Shown: piece by piece, positions 22,123-33,533 of the stretch
Numbering within the stretch: the first letter of the stretch is position 1
Layout of the letters: the number at the start of each line of letters is the position of its first letter
Assembly: GCA_001949185.1 (NCBI GenBank)
Contig: BDGG01000003.1
Location: 243,612-307,611, forward strand
Source: Ramazzottius varieornatus
Lineage: Eukaryota > Tardigrada > Eutardigrada > Parachela > Ramazzottiidae
Reading direction: 5' to 3'
DNA: 64,000 bases
The notes under the pieces: generated by a model
What the model saw: only the letters and a program-made list of their open reading frames with translations
Database searches by the model: none
What the model was told of the DNA's origin: nothing
Made by a program: the position numbers and the translations under genes

Positions 22123-22852
22123 GCCAACAGGGCTAGTTTGTGAAAGAACCACCGGTAGGGGTTTAGGGTAATGACTGGGGAAAAGGGAAAAAATTGAAGT
22201 CGAAGCAGGATTCGCTACCAATGTATCACATTCGAAACCTAAACAAGTGGTACAGCGCGAAGAATATCAAGAGACCTTTACCAGACGTTTTCGGGTTGGT
22301 GAAGGCGCAGTGCCGTTCTGCCAGACACAAGTTTTACGTGAACGATAGATGGTAAAATCGATGAGGCCTTCAGAATGGGTGGGTACAGTACCTAGGCCTA
22401 TAGTACCAGAGCTGTAAAGCCTACAAAACAGATAAAACTGCGAATGCGAACTTCACTAGGTACAACAACCGGAATCGGGCACTCTTTGATGTCGCATAAT
22501 CCGGGGAGCACGAGGTACCAATTTAGGTGCCAATACAATGGGAAACTGCACAATGAAGATTGTGCTGTCTCGATCGAAGAATACGGAAAGACTGGGATGA
22601 CAGATGTCTCATCTCTGTAAACATCCGAGAAAAAGACATATCAATGTAATCCAAAATTTTGCCCAAAGATGACGGTGCGTAATGTTTAATTAAGTAACCA
22701 GTTAATTACTCAGTCGAATAACAAGGAAATTCCGTTGGAGGTCAGACATCGGAAATTCGGAACTGACAAAGTGGGCTGTGGCACAGGCTCGCAAAACTGA
22801 TTTTTTTTTACGGTAAATAATATCATGTGAGGATGGGTTATCGCGGGGTTTG
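22123..22852. other. Spacer between the cyclase start and the ACSF2-like stop
   Basis: About 730 bp upstream of the cyclase start and downstream of the acyl-CoA synthetase stop. The open frame of cyclase exon 1 continues upstream to about 22221 without an ATG, so an upstream coding exon cannot be excluded. Nothing else was recognised. Confidence 0.4.
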
Positions 22853-25800
22853 CTAAACATGTCGTTTACAATTTATCGAAGTTTTTTCCTGCCCTTTTTC
22901 GGCCTTTGAGTTTGCGGCAAGATCCAACAGTTTCAGTCGTTCCACCGCCATTTCGGTCAGCTTGAACTTCTGGATCTTCCCGGTAACCGTCATCGGAATA
23001 TCGTTCTGGTTTGTGTAGAAGATGAAGTACTTCGGAGTTTTGTACTTGGCCAACTGCAGTTACAGAATTCCGTTCCGCTGACAGGTATAATATAATAAGC
23101 TTGGCCGAAAAAAGACATACCTTGGTCTGAAGGAAGGTCTTGAGTTCGTCTTGGACGCCTTTATAGTTATCGAGCTCAGCGACCTTGGACGCTTTCTTCT
23201 TCAGCCGCACCCAGGCACAAATCTCTTCACCCATACGCTCGTCAGGCACTCCGCAAACAGCCACATTGTCCACGTGTAGATGCTCCAACAATCTATTTTC
23301 GATTTCTGTTGGGTAAACATTCTCTCCGCCGCGAATAATCATGTCCTTCAGACGTCCGACGATCTTCAGGTACCCTCTCTCGTCAAAGACTCCAAGATCC
23401 CTAAAACCACACACTTCCTTTTCAAAAATTCCAGTTATTGTTTTCCAAGTGACTCGTGATTCTGGAGGGTCCATAGGAACGAAGGAGTATCATTCCAAGT
23501 GTTTGTCAACGAACCCAGACATCAGCCATCGATCGGATCGGATAGTCTCCTTGGTCTTCGCTTCGTCGTCCCAGTATCCCAGCATTGTGCCAAAGTTGCG
23601 GGTCCACAGCTCGCCCTTTTCACCAATGGGTACTATCCTGCCTTCAGAGTCAACAATCTTTGCCTGCAATAAAGTCCACAATGCGGTCGCCGACACTTCC
23701 CATCTATCAAGCGGTCTTTTACTGCATTGCTCGACGAAAGTCGGCGAGCAAGTCAGAACTACCCGTGTTTCGAATGCTTTTACCTCGGTGTGCGCGAGCG
23801 GGTAGCCCGTCGTTGTAGTGAAAACATCGGGCGGGTCCCCTCGGAACCCAATAAATGTGGCCAAGCTTTGCTCCGTCGATCCGTACCCGCACTGCAAACC
23901 AACAGTGGTGAAATTAACCGTAGAACATCCGCGAAATATGTACACGCACGACAGGAAATTATGGGCCCACAAAAATTGTACACCAGGCCTTTTCGCTACG
24001 GCGATACGGAAGAACATACATAGCTGACTGATTCACAGCAATGCTCTTTCCGACACTTTTCTACGTTTTGATGTCCATTTTGCCTTCTTTTCCGCCTGGG
24101 TCATAATTTGTACTGGCCCACAATTTTTCGTCGTGCGTGTACAGCTCATTCCAAATGACAAAGAGTAACTCATATTATCCAAAGTGCAGCTGACTAAACC
24201 CCGACAATGGTGACTGGTTGGATACTTTCTAAATATTTGAAACTCCGACAGTCCGAAGTGGATTTAACGTACAGCAAAGGTGGTTAGTCCAAGCTTTTCA
24301 CTTGTGTCTTTCACCAGCTCCGGCGGACATGGCGAACCCCCCATTACTCCAAACTTCAGCGAAGACAGATCGTAATTGTTGAAACTTGGATGTTGTAGGA
24401 CATCGGAGAACATCGTTGGCACGCCTGAAAGAAAACAGCATGCCGCATCCACGAAAAGCTTTTTTTTAGGTTAAAACGGTCACGTACCATTAAAGCACTC
24501 GGGTTTCTCGTCTTGGATAGCCCGCAAGACCGCTTCCGCATCGAACTTTTCCGAAGGCAGAACCAACTTCGCTCCAAAAATTGTACACACGAGCAGGTTC
24601 CCCACACAGGCGAAGATGTGATAGAGCGGTAACGGGCAGACTACCGACGACATTAGCGTGCCAGCACCCAGACGGAGGCCCGAGAAGTAGGCGCAGTTAA
24701 TCATGCCGTAATATGACAAGGTGGCGCCTTTCGGTGAGCCAGTGGTACCTGAGGTGAATTGTATGTTGAAGGGATCGTCGGGCCGCGATAACGATGCGAT
24801 CTTCTCGAGCTTGATGTCGTTTTCGGGCCTTCTCATGTCGACAACTTCAGCGAGAGAGTAAGTGCCGGGAAAGTTTTCAGGGTTTTTGGTTAGCATCACG
24901 ATGTGTTTTAAATGTGGAAGTCTACACGTAGGAAGAAAGCAACATTCATCCAGCAAAGGGTTATCTTGTTTTAGTAACAAATGCCTCTGGATTACATGAG
25001 CAGATTTCGAAAAGACTTAAGTCCCAAATTACAGATAATTAAGTAGAACTTTCAAGTCTTGTGTTCAACCATTGGTTTTAGTTTTGCGCTGTTTTGCGTC
25101 CACGATTCAAACTTACCGTTTACTGAAAATGTTTCTGGTTTGTCGTTTATCACCAAGTTCAGGTATCAGTTCCTGGAAGTGCTCGTAGTACTTCAGAGTA
25201 GCGACCCCTTCGGCAGCAACGATAGCCTTCATTTGGACTTTGTTCAGGCAGTATTCCAGCTCGTGGACCTTGTACGCGGGGTTGACGTTCACCAGTATCA
25301 GGCCAGCCTTTGAAGCGGCGAACATTGTCACTATCCATTCATAGGAGTTTGGTCCCCATATACCTGCAAGAAAAACCGTCAGTCAGAGCTCATCCGGTGG
25401 GCAAAATCCATGCAAGGTACGAACAAGGATGTACGAGGTGGTCAATCAACAACAAATATCAATCAAGAATGCACGAAGTACCACATGGACACAATCAGCA
25501 ATTTCACGTCAATCAACCGCCGCTAAGCGTGCAAGGCGCATTTCACTGAACAGGGGAGGCGTGGTTTGAACGTGCACGCCTGCTTACCCAGCCTATCACC
25601 AGGCAGCAGGCCCAGGTTGAGGAGACCATTGGCCATCTCTTCTGCATCTTTCTTGAGATCAGCAAACGTTTTGCGAATTCCTTGGTAGGAAACAACATAT
25701 CCAACTCGATCTCCAATAGTTTCTGCTTGGTGGTCGATGAGCCTCGACAGGGTTGTGGTGAGGTAGGGAATATTACTCGGAACATGGATGTAGCTGTCTT

Positions 25801-26021
25801 CTAACTTCCTTTCCGGTCTAGTTTCATACTTATCAGGAATATAAATGTGCAGCGATCTAGAATTAATTATAAGACCAAACGTTAGATGCAAGGTAGAATC
25901 TCTCTGCCAAAAATTACCTTTCCCAAGTGCGAAGAAAATTGCCATCAGTTCGCAAAAATTCGACTGAATATTTAGAGCTTCGGGATGCGGTCCGGATAGC
26001 AGTAGAGATCAATCTATCCAT
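22853..26021 (-). CDS. ACSF2: Acyl-CoA synthetase, ACSF2-like, probably mitochondrial
   Basis: Nine exons give 647 aa with matching phases: 25918-26021, 25588-25856, 25117-25363, 24488-24921, 24273-24424, 23784-23891, 23515-23663, 23121-23400, 22853-23053. The start at 26021 opens a basic, Ser/Thr/Arg-rich, acid-free stretch ([20 protein letters not shown]), typical of a mitochondrial presequence. AMP-binding motifs are complete: P-loop [10 protein letters not shown], adenine motif CGYGSTE, ribose-binding [12 protein letters not shown], the hinge [16 protein letters not shown] and the catalytic-Lys motif [11 protein letters not shown]. The enzyme activates a fatty acid to acyl-AMP and then acyl-CoA. 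ACSF2 is a medium-chain synthetase in vertebrates; substrate range here is inferred. The length is close to human ACSF2. A divergent promoter region separates it from CHMP5. Confidence 0.95.
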
Positions 26022-27908
26022 GTTGAGAGTACTCGCGTATTAAATTAAAGATGGGAAAAATCCGTCCTCGATCTTATTGTCTTACTGATCAGAGCAGCAG
26101 AAAGGTAACTGAAACCGTGGCGGCACACGAATGTTTGGGCTGCTCGTGGCCCGTCTACTCGAATTACGATGATTTATCTTTGCGTACGCATGTCTTTTCT
26201 TCTGATTGTTGGTTTCTCGTCGTGACTGACCGATCAGACTTTGGTTTAGGTGCACTTCGCCTGGAGGTGTACACTGTACTCTGCAGGCTTGTCGGCAGTC
26301 TGAAGTCCGAAACTGATAATAAAATGCTGCATGATTACCCGAAGTCTGCTGACTGCCGTACAAAAACTGCGAAGTACGCACATGCCACATGCACTGTACG
26401 AGCGACTTAAGTCATCAGGTGGGGAAGTACAGTATGACTTGTCGGCTGCCATCGGACACGAACTTCAAAAATCGTTCTCTCCCGTTTGGTTTTGGTCTTT
26501 TCTCTCAAACTTTTCGCAAACTTCTGCAATTTCAATCAGTTTTAAGATTACTCCGGGGCATCCAGTTCACTGATGGTTCTCGCGAGTTCAGAGGTCGGTT
26601 GAGGAAAAGGGAATTTATGTGTCGAAATCCCGACCCTTTCGATGAATTCATTTGCCCGAGCGCCCAAATCCCTCAAAAAATGCTTTGATGCTTCCGGGCT
26701 ATAGCCCATTGAGTGCGCTTTGGAAAGCAGTACCGGATTTTCTTGAGCAGTGTTCGCTGCTAAAGTTTTCCCTGCAGAGGCCCAGGAAAAAATCCAAACA
26801 TTGATTCGTGTTTTCTGAGAATAAAGAGTCTAACTCCAAATTCTCTTTGAGTGAAGGTACGGCACAGTCTGACGTCTCCACTGAGCGGCATACCGAAACG
26901 TTTTGTGAAGTCCTTCAGATAGGAAAATCTAGATTCTCCACCTCACCAAAGTGGCGCATTTTGAAGCTTGTTTTGGCATCCCCCCCCCCCCCCGAAAAAC
27001 AAAACTTTCCGTTTTCACAATTCCAGAAGTTTCACTGTCATAGCTTCTGCGTCCCATTATATAACCCTGATTTTTTTCTGCAGAATAATATGGCTCGCAC
27101 TCATGTCGTTTGATCCGGTTCTGGAAGAAAAGATTTTGGAAAAATGGGCGAAAATGCCTCCTCATGGGAGTTTGAAATCAGGTTTTTCTCCCGGTTGTAA
27201 TGCACGGACCTCAGTTTGCTGTGAAAGAACATTGAGTGACTGTTAATGAGATAAGGGATGCCGGGGAACGGAAGAACCAAGAGCCAAGCTTGCGAAAAAA
27301 AATTGAAAATGTTCTGGAAGACCGACAAGTCATACGGTCTCACCTGATACTTTGAAACAGCAATTACATTAGATAGTGCTCCGCACACCACCGAAAACCA
27401 CCATTGCCTTCCCCAAGACATTTTATCCCTAGCGGATTTTCCAAGTACACTGTACTAGACGAGTAGGAACTTATCTAGAAAGTCTTCTGAAATTCCCACA
27501 CACTTCTGCGCCAATTTACTAGAGAGCTGCTGGCCACGAACTCCGATCTGGTGAGATCAAAGTTTCGTGAGATGAGGTTCTGGGTCGGTGGGTCCTGCTG
27601 AACCGAATTCGAAGTTACCGAACCCGCGGTCGGGTGGCGCACTGCACCAGGTTGTTGCTTGTCCAGAATACGTGATGACAATCCAGATTTTGACTGTAGG
27701 GGCTGACGGTTTGGTGGGTGGGTGGTAGGGTTCAAACCCCCATTTCCCTTCGAATTTCGAAATTGACAAAAAACGGAATAAAATTCTTCTTCTGTGAATT
27801 TTTCAGCTGTACTAAGATTCTTTCTCTTAAAGCTGTTGTACTTGCATCTGAGGCTAGCCTTGAAGTTTCTAGATCCCTAGAGTCTCGACCTCTATCGACG
27901 CGAGGAAG
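26022..27908. other. Intergenic region between divergent ACSF2-like and CHMP5 genes
   Basis: Mostly without coding signal. It contains a 14-C tract (26980-26993). On the minus strand, a hydrophobic ORF starting with ATG at 27421 and ending in a good donor at 27344 could splice to a block at about 26990-27117, but I cannot confirm it (see findings). Promoters for the two flanking genes should lie here. Confidence 0.4.
26980..26993. repeat. Poly-C tract
   Basis: Fourteen consecutive C residues. The length may be unreliable. Confidence 0.85.
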
Positions 27909-29218
27909 ATGAATCGGTTATTTGGATCAGGGAAGCCAAAAGCCCCTGCGCCTAACCTGACTGATGTCATCAAAACGGTGATGTTCTCCCTTGTCAAACA
28001 CGAGTAATGGCTGTCCAGATTTTTAATTTTGTGGATTTAGGTTGATGAGAGAGGAGAGTCCGTCGAGAAGAAGATAGCCAAGCTTGATGTCGAGCTCAGC
28101 AAGTACAAAGATCAACTGAAGAAGATGCGCGATGGCCCAGCCAAGGTTAGTGTCGCTATGATCAACTCGCGCACTGAGTCATTTTTCACATCGTTGCCAT
28201 TGTGGTATGCTCGCTTGTTGTGCGTGAGTTGACCTGGGAGATATGGTGACCGACAGAGGATGATCCCAGTTGATTTCGGAGCGTCCTCCTTCGTACTTTT
28301 GTGTAATCTCGACCTTATTTTGGTCTTTCGCTTTATAGAACAGTGTAAAGCAGAAGGCCATGAGACTGCTGAAGCAGAAGAAGATGTACGAAACGCAGCG
28401 TGATAACCTCGGCCAACAGAGTTTCAACATGGAGCAAGCCAACTTCTCCATCCAGACGCTGAAGGATACCAAGACGACGCTGGATGCCATGAAAGGAGGT
28501 GTAAAAGAGATGAAGAAGGCATATAAACACGTCAACATTAACGACATCGAGGTAAGAGTCCGAAGCCAGATCAACCAGCACTCCTTTAGCGTGTTGGCGT
28601 GTCAAAGTACACGTGTAGTCGATTCGCGCGCGACGTCCTGACACAACACACATTCCCTGCTTACTACAGTACGTTACACCATGCGCTTATGAACATGGGA
28701 GAAACGGCCACAATGTGATAGAATACTTTGCACCGACCTGCATACTCGTGTCCTACGAGCTTTTCATGTGCTTCGAGTATGCAGGTGGGCCAACGGCGTA
28801 ACTTCCTTGTTGCCGTCTTTTCATTTCGGAGGTTTTTTTTATTTTCTGTATTTTTTTTCTCCGTAGGATGTTCAAGACGAAATGGCCGACTACCTCGAAC
28901 AAGCCGATGAAGTTCAGCAGGCCTTGTCGACATCTTACGGGATGCCTGAGATCGATGAGGATGACTTGGAAGCAGGTACGAAGCCAATAGACATCCATCA
29001 GGTAAAATTTAACGGTCTTTTGTTTTAAATCTGCTTTCCGTGCAGAACTAGCAGCTTTGGGAGATGACATCGCCTTGGACGAAGACGCCAGTTATCTGGA
29101 TCAAGCTGCCGAAGCAGCGCCTTCCGTGCCCACGCGGGAGCCTGGCGCTGAGAGCATCAGGACGGGACCCAATGGCGTCCAAGTGGATGAGTTTGGTCTG
29201 CCACAAATCACCAGATAA
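27909..29218 (+). CDS. CHMP5: Charged multivesicular body protein 5 (ESCRT-III-associated, Vps60)
   Basis: Five exons give 222 aa in phase: 27909-27977, 28041-28145, 28339-28551, 28867-28975, 29046-29218. It starts [19 protein letters not shown], the family signature, and continues with the basic helices ([40 protein letters not shown]). The acidic C-terminal half follows ([20 protein letters not shown]), ending VDEFGLPQI. The length matches human CHMP5 (219 aa). Snf7-fold proteins of this type act late in ESCRT-III function with LIP5/VTA1, promoting VPS4-driven membrane scission in MVB sorting and cytokinesis. Intron 3 carries a palindrome. ALIX and mahogunin, also MVB-linked, lie 18-26 kb away in the same window. 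Confidence 0.97.
28735..28787. repeat. Intronic palindrome family 2, copy in CHMP5 intron 3
   Basis: GACCTGCATACTCG at 28735-28748 pairs with CGAGTATGCAGGT at 28774-28786 around a 25-nt loop, which itself contains a short inverted pair. Confidence 0.7.
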
Positions 29219-30131
29219 CTGTTTCCGGTTCTGAGATTTTTTTTTCCACTTTGACGATGTATGTATGATGTAGCTACATTTCGCTCCCGTGTCAAACTTC
29301 AAGATTCATTTTAGCCATGATTTTTTTTACGAAATATGCGATGTTCTTGCGTCACAACATCAGATTTTGGGCTGTCTTTTATCCTTATCCACAATTTGGA
29401 TTTATGTAGACGAGGTGATGCTCTTTTGGTTCGGTTTTCCATACGTTGTACGATGTGGTCATATCTTACGGAAGCCTGGTCGTCTTCTAGTCAAATTTGC
29501 ATAAATTTACTTGGTGTCGATGCAGTTCCCCGTAACTCTAACGGAACTTGTTGTTCGGCCGGAAAGATACAGTTCTATCGTCAGATGTGAAGACTGAAAT
29601 GCAGCGAAATGTACCTAGCTTCTGCTTCCAGTAGCACAGGACTTATGAGGTCCGAACCAGAAAGTAAGTCTAGAGAGATGGCCATGGGTCAAACAGTTGG
29701 TGGTGGGCCATAGCGGCAATTTACGTAACTTGCAAAATTTTTTCTTCGACTTAAATTCTTCGCGTTTTTGAGCGTTTTATCGATTTCTTAGGCTACAACA
29801 GCGCTTTGAGATTTTCGGTGTCCCCAGACGGAATGGCCACGAGGGTAAACAAGTTGCTCAGGAGGGATTAAGGAACTGAGTTAGCTCTCTCCAAGTTCGA
29901 ACCTCGGACACTGCAGCGAGTTCGAGCGACATATGCTGGCAAGAATTCCATTCTGTGCTGGCGAACCCGTTCCAGCTTTGTCCTTCTTGAGTTGCTCGAT
30001 GCCTTCTGTGATCTTGTCACGGTCTGTAAGAATCCAGCTTGGCTAGTGCGGTGATGGCTGGTATTCCGATGGTTTCCTGCGGACGGTCGAACTCGCACTT
30101 CGTCGGAATTTAGAAGTTGATCGAGTTGGTC
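29219..30131. other. Spacer between CHMP5 and the RYBP-like gene
   Basis: About 900 bp without coding signal. The 3' UTR of CHMP5 and the promoter of the next gene are expected here, but no motif was identified with confidence. Confidence 0.4.
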
Positions 30132-31035
30132 ATGTCTACAAGGTACGGAAGGTTGCTTGATTTATTGATTTGCAGTTTGCTGTGTGGTACCCTGCTTTTA
30201 CTTCCGGTGGCCATTCCTTGTCCTGTTTCGAGCTATCTTTGGGACTTTCCTTCGTTGTAGGTCGGATTCGCGAGCCAAAACCAGCACTACTGCCAAACGC
30301 AAACGTGTGGTGGAAGAAGACAAGTGGGACTGTGTCCACTGCACCTTCAAGAATGCATCGAAGAACGGGAAATGTGCAATGTGTGATATTCCCCGTGGGA
30401 CTGCTACCAGGTATGCGCCAGACACCCCTGGTAGCTGTGAAGCCTCAATTTGTCTGGGTGGCAACAGCTCGTTTCCTTACCTTCTATTTTTCTGGCACGG
30501 CCTTGACTGATACTGCATAACACGGCACAGCCTTGACTTGTTGTTTGCTTCACTTCCTCCTCTCTTTTCGAGGCGTCCTGGTGGGACCAATCCTCAGATC
30601 CAGGCTCAACAAGAACTCGAAGAGATGTTGGCCAAAGATCGAGCCAAACAACGTCGGACCCAAGCCAAGCAGACCTCCACAACCGACCTAAACACGGAGG
30701 TGAACTCGACCTTCAGTTCCAACGACTCTGTCAAGTCTCCCCTGTCTCCTGAAGCGCCTTCAACTTCCTCTACCCTAGAAGCTGGTTCTTCGTCCTCTGT
30801 CCACAGTGAAAGACTCATTCTCCCGCAGTCTTCACGAGGTCGATCAAGGAAGGCAGCGAAGACGTCGATCTCCCCCGTGAATGATGAAACGGAAGACGGG
30901 AACGCCACTGTGAGGAGCGCGGTTTACTCCATCGTTCATGATGGTGTAGCGTTAGAGTTTGAGGAGATTATTCCGTCGGACGCCAGCGATGCTGGCTCGT
31001 ATGGATCTGACGATTCTAATTCCGACCTCTCGTGA
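30132..31035 (+). CDS. RYBP: RYBP/YAF2-like Polycomb-associated protein
   Basis: Three exons give 207 aa in phase: 30132-30142 (an 11-nt first coding exon, MST plus two bases), 30261-30410, 30573-31035. A basic linker leads to a RanBP2/NZF-type zinc finger, WDCVHCTFKNASKNGKCAMC, followed by DIPRGTATR and NPQIQAQQ, the RYBP/YAF2 wording. A long Ser/Thr/Pro-rich region follows, then a short hydrophobic block (YSIVHDGVALEFEEI) in the position of the C-terminal segment that contacts RING1B and CBX. In other animals RYBP is a subunit of variant PRC1 and its zinc finger binds ubiquitinated H2A. The C-terminus is diverged, and the acidic tail ending DDSNSDLS has no counterpart I recall. The finger call is firm; PRC1 membership is by homology. 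Confidence 0.9.
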
Positions 31036-31796
31036 AAATTTCTTTTTGTTGTTTGTTACTGCTTCTTTATGGCGAAACTGTGCGTACGATTACTTCTCTC
31101 TGTTGTTTTACCTCGACACCTCAGAGAACGTCATGTTTTAGGATTTCACCTCAAATATAAGTGCATTTTTCGCTGTTATGACGATGTGTTGGTACTTGAC
31201 AAGTTCCCCACTATTTTTGACCGTCATGTTAAATTCCGTGATCTGCCGTCCTTTTTCTACGGGCTTTGCATGACCCGGAACCAGAATGAAAGAACGGGAA
31301 AAAGTACTTCGTGGTACTGCGTCGAGTTAAAGTCGTGTCAGACAAACTACTTACCGCAGGTACCAGTTACCAGGGGCGATAATTATTCGTGAATAAGTTC
31401 ATGTACTTGAATCAAGAAACGAAAACACACCTCATATTGAAGAAAAATAGCGTCGACGGTTGCTGGATGGCATCAGGGCAGGGTAGGTCACTGATTTGTT
31501 TCTAACATTCACGGTCGTCTTGGAATCCTGGTTTGTTCCGTAGTTGTTCCGTGGATGGTTTCGACAGTGCGGATGGTAACTACTTCCGTGGGTTCTGCGG
31601 CAGTAGCTCTCGTGGACCGTGCGGAACCTCTTTATGCACCATCTTCCACGGTTTCAGCGGAGCCTTCCGGCAGCTTCCTCTTTCGGTGAAGACTGACACA
31701 CAAGGCAGTTCCCGTCTGTCTTTTGATCACGGTCTCCACTGGGTTCTCCGCCTTCAGCAAGGTTGATGGTGTCGTTCGCCTGCTCTCTAATGTCAT
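31036..31796. other. Interval downstream of the RYBP-like gene
   Basis: About 760 bp without a recognisable exon. The open frame of the HDAC remnant extends into it to about 31654, but that extension shows no HDAC similarity. Confidence 0.4.
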
Positions 31797-32118
31797 GGCC
31801 TTCCACCGTTAGGTGGAAGCAACCCAATCGATCGCCGTTTAACTTAATGAGTCGGCGCCACACTGAAGTACCACAGTGATCGCGATGATCGTGATTCTTC
31901 GCGTGATGAAGTCCATCTGCCCAACTAATGGCGATGTCCGTCTCCTTCTTGTTTAACTTGATGGCCGCCTCGATGGAGCCGGTGGTGTACGGTTGGCAGA
32001 GCTCGTAAATGCCATCGAAGACGGGACCATCCTCCTTGCCAACGTTGAACCTGCTAACGTGAAGCTCGTGCATCCTGTCAAACTCTGTCCCGCTATGGTA
32101 ACAAAGGAAACTCCTTAG
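31797..32118 (-). pseudogene. Class I histone deacetylase fragment with internal deletion
   Basis: The minus strand reads SRFNVGKEDGPVFDGIYELC, then TGSIEAAIKLNKKETDIAIS and WADGLHHAK, which is the class I HDAC region leading to the catalytic His pair. About 25 nt later a neighbouring frame reads ITVVLQCGADSL, and the first frame then reads GDRLGCFHLTVEGH. In class I HDACs these blocks are separated by roughly 120-130 residues containing the zinc ligands. The catalytic centre is therefore deleted and the junction is frame-shifted. No flanking HDAC exons are found. It looks like a gene fragment rather than a working gene. The parent appears HDAC1/2/3-like. Confidence 0.8.
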
Positions 32119-32451
32119 TACGGTTTCAGAAAGTTGAGACACCGTAACAAACCCGGGTTACACGACATAAAGATTGTGTATCATTGGGACCAGTAAACCG
32201 AAACCGCAATATTCTTTGCGTGAAGAAATGTGCTTAACCACGAATATTCGGGAAACGAGGAAGGTCGGCTGCTGCGGAAGGTAGCCCGAAACATCGCACG
32301 CATGTGCTGTAGTGAACGGCAATGCTGTTATTATGTAGTCGTCTACACCGTGGTAAGTCAGTATTCCTTTGGATCTCGTGGATGCATTGTGTGAACATCT
32401 GATTCGAAGTAAACACGAAATATCGACAAAGGATACGGGCATGGCGATTTT

Positions 32452-32740
32452 CGCACCATAATTCGGGCGTATTTCTTCTCAGCTTCTGTTGCACGTAAGC
32501 ACGTGCTTCTTGTTTCATGAGGTGCATCAGTCTCTTTTCTCAATGTTTGAACAGGCTCGGGAACGATAAAATGTTGTAGGTCAATGAAATCTGTCGTGGG
32601 GGACACATGTGTCTCTCCAATGTCAAAACGGCGTACGATGAGAAATCAATCAAGCGTTGATAACCAAACTTAAACTTTCCGCATAGCCCGAACTATGATG
32701 CAAAAATTGCTCTGCCCGAAATATATCCTGCACCTCGTAT
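32452..32740. mobile_element. MITE copy 2 (same family as 20681-20998)
   Basis: It aligns along nearly its full length with the 20.7-kb copy, for example CCATAATTCGGGC then GCTTCTTGTTTC then AATCAAGCGTTGA then GCACCTCGTA. The left terminus is diverged or truncated. It sits between the HDAC fragment and the broken low-complexity ORF. Confidence 0.75.
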
Positions 32741-32792
32741 TTCTTCTTTCTGGCACGAACAGTTATATGCTATTTCGGGGATTCTACGGAGC

Positions 32793-33533
32793 GTGGACCG
32801 GTTCTTGAACTACGCTGGTCCAACACCACCTCCTGCAGAAGCGCCACCTCGTAATGCCGAACTTGCCATGGATGTCTTCGGCACGACACCTGCTTCATTT
32901 CCGCAGCTCGTCTGTATGCTGTCCATTGTCCAGTACCGCGAGCACGTCATGAGCGGTCCCGTCCGCCTCACTGTCCACATTCCTCCGCACGTGATTGTAC
33001 CACCGCCACCTATTCCAAAACCTCCACCTAACGCCTTCGCTCCTCAGCAGCTTCAAGCAGTCCCTTCCGCACCAACTCCCCCAAGACCTCCACCTCCACA
33101 GCCCCTTTCCCAACCACCTCAACAGCAACCACCGCCACCACAGACACCAACTCTCTCCCCGCTACCGACACCGCCCCCTCAACAAGGACAACAGCTTCAG
33201 CCATACCCACCACCTCCATCTCAGCTACCTGTCATGTATCAACAACAACAACACCAGGTTTAGCCGGTCCAGTATCAGTACTACCAGCAGCCTCAAGTGA
33301 TTTACCAGCCGATGATGCAGCAACAGCCGATGCTCATCATGGACCCGGGTTATGCCCAGCCGATGACGTGATGGGGTGGTATGGGAAGAGGTTTCGGATG
33401 GAATCGAGGCTTTGGCGGGAATTACGGTGGAGGAGGGTTTGGAGGAAATGGCTTCGGCTTCGGATACGGGACAGGTGGGTGGGGTCATGGTGTCATGTTT
33501 GGTCGTCATCATCATCACCATCACATCTTCTGA
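32793..33533 (+). pseudogene. Pro/Gln/Gly-rich low-complexity ORF broken by two stops
   Basis: One frame runs from about 32793 (first ATG at 32868) to a TGA at 33531-33533. It is interrupted only by TAG at 33261-33263 and TGA at 33369-33371. Between the stops the frame reads QYQYYQQPQVIYQPMMQQQP. After the second it reads Gly-rich sequence (GRGFGWNRGFGGNYGGGGFG) ending in six His, all in the same frame. A proline-rich stretch ([17 protein letters not shown]) precedes. Composition alone gives no function. The preserved frame suggests a recently inactivated gene, sequencing error, or readthrough. The true 5' end is unknown. Confidence 0.5.

Noticed and set aside
33369-33371. TGA in the Gly-rich ORF as selenocysteine
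   Set aside because: The context is low-complexity Gly/Trp sequence, a TAG stop lies upstream in the same frame, and no SECIS-like hairpin was recognised.
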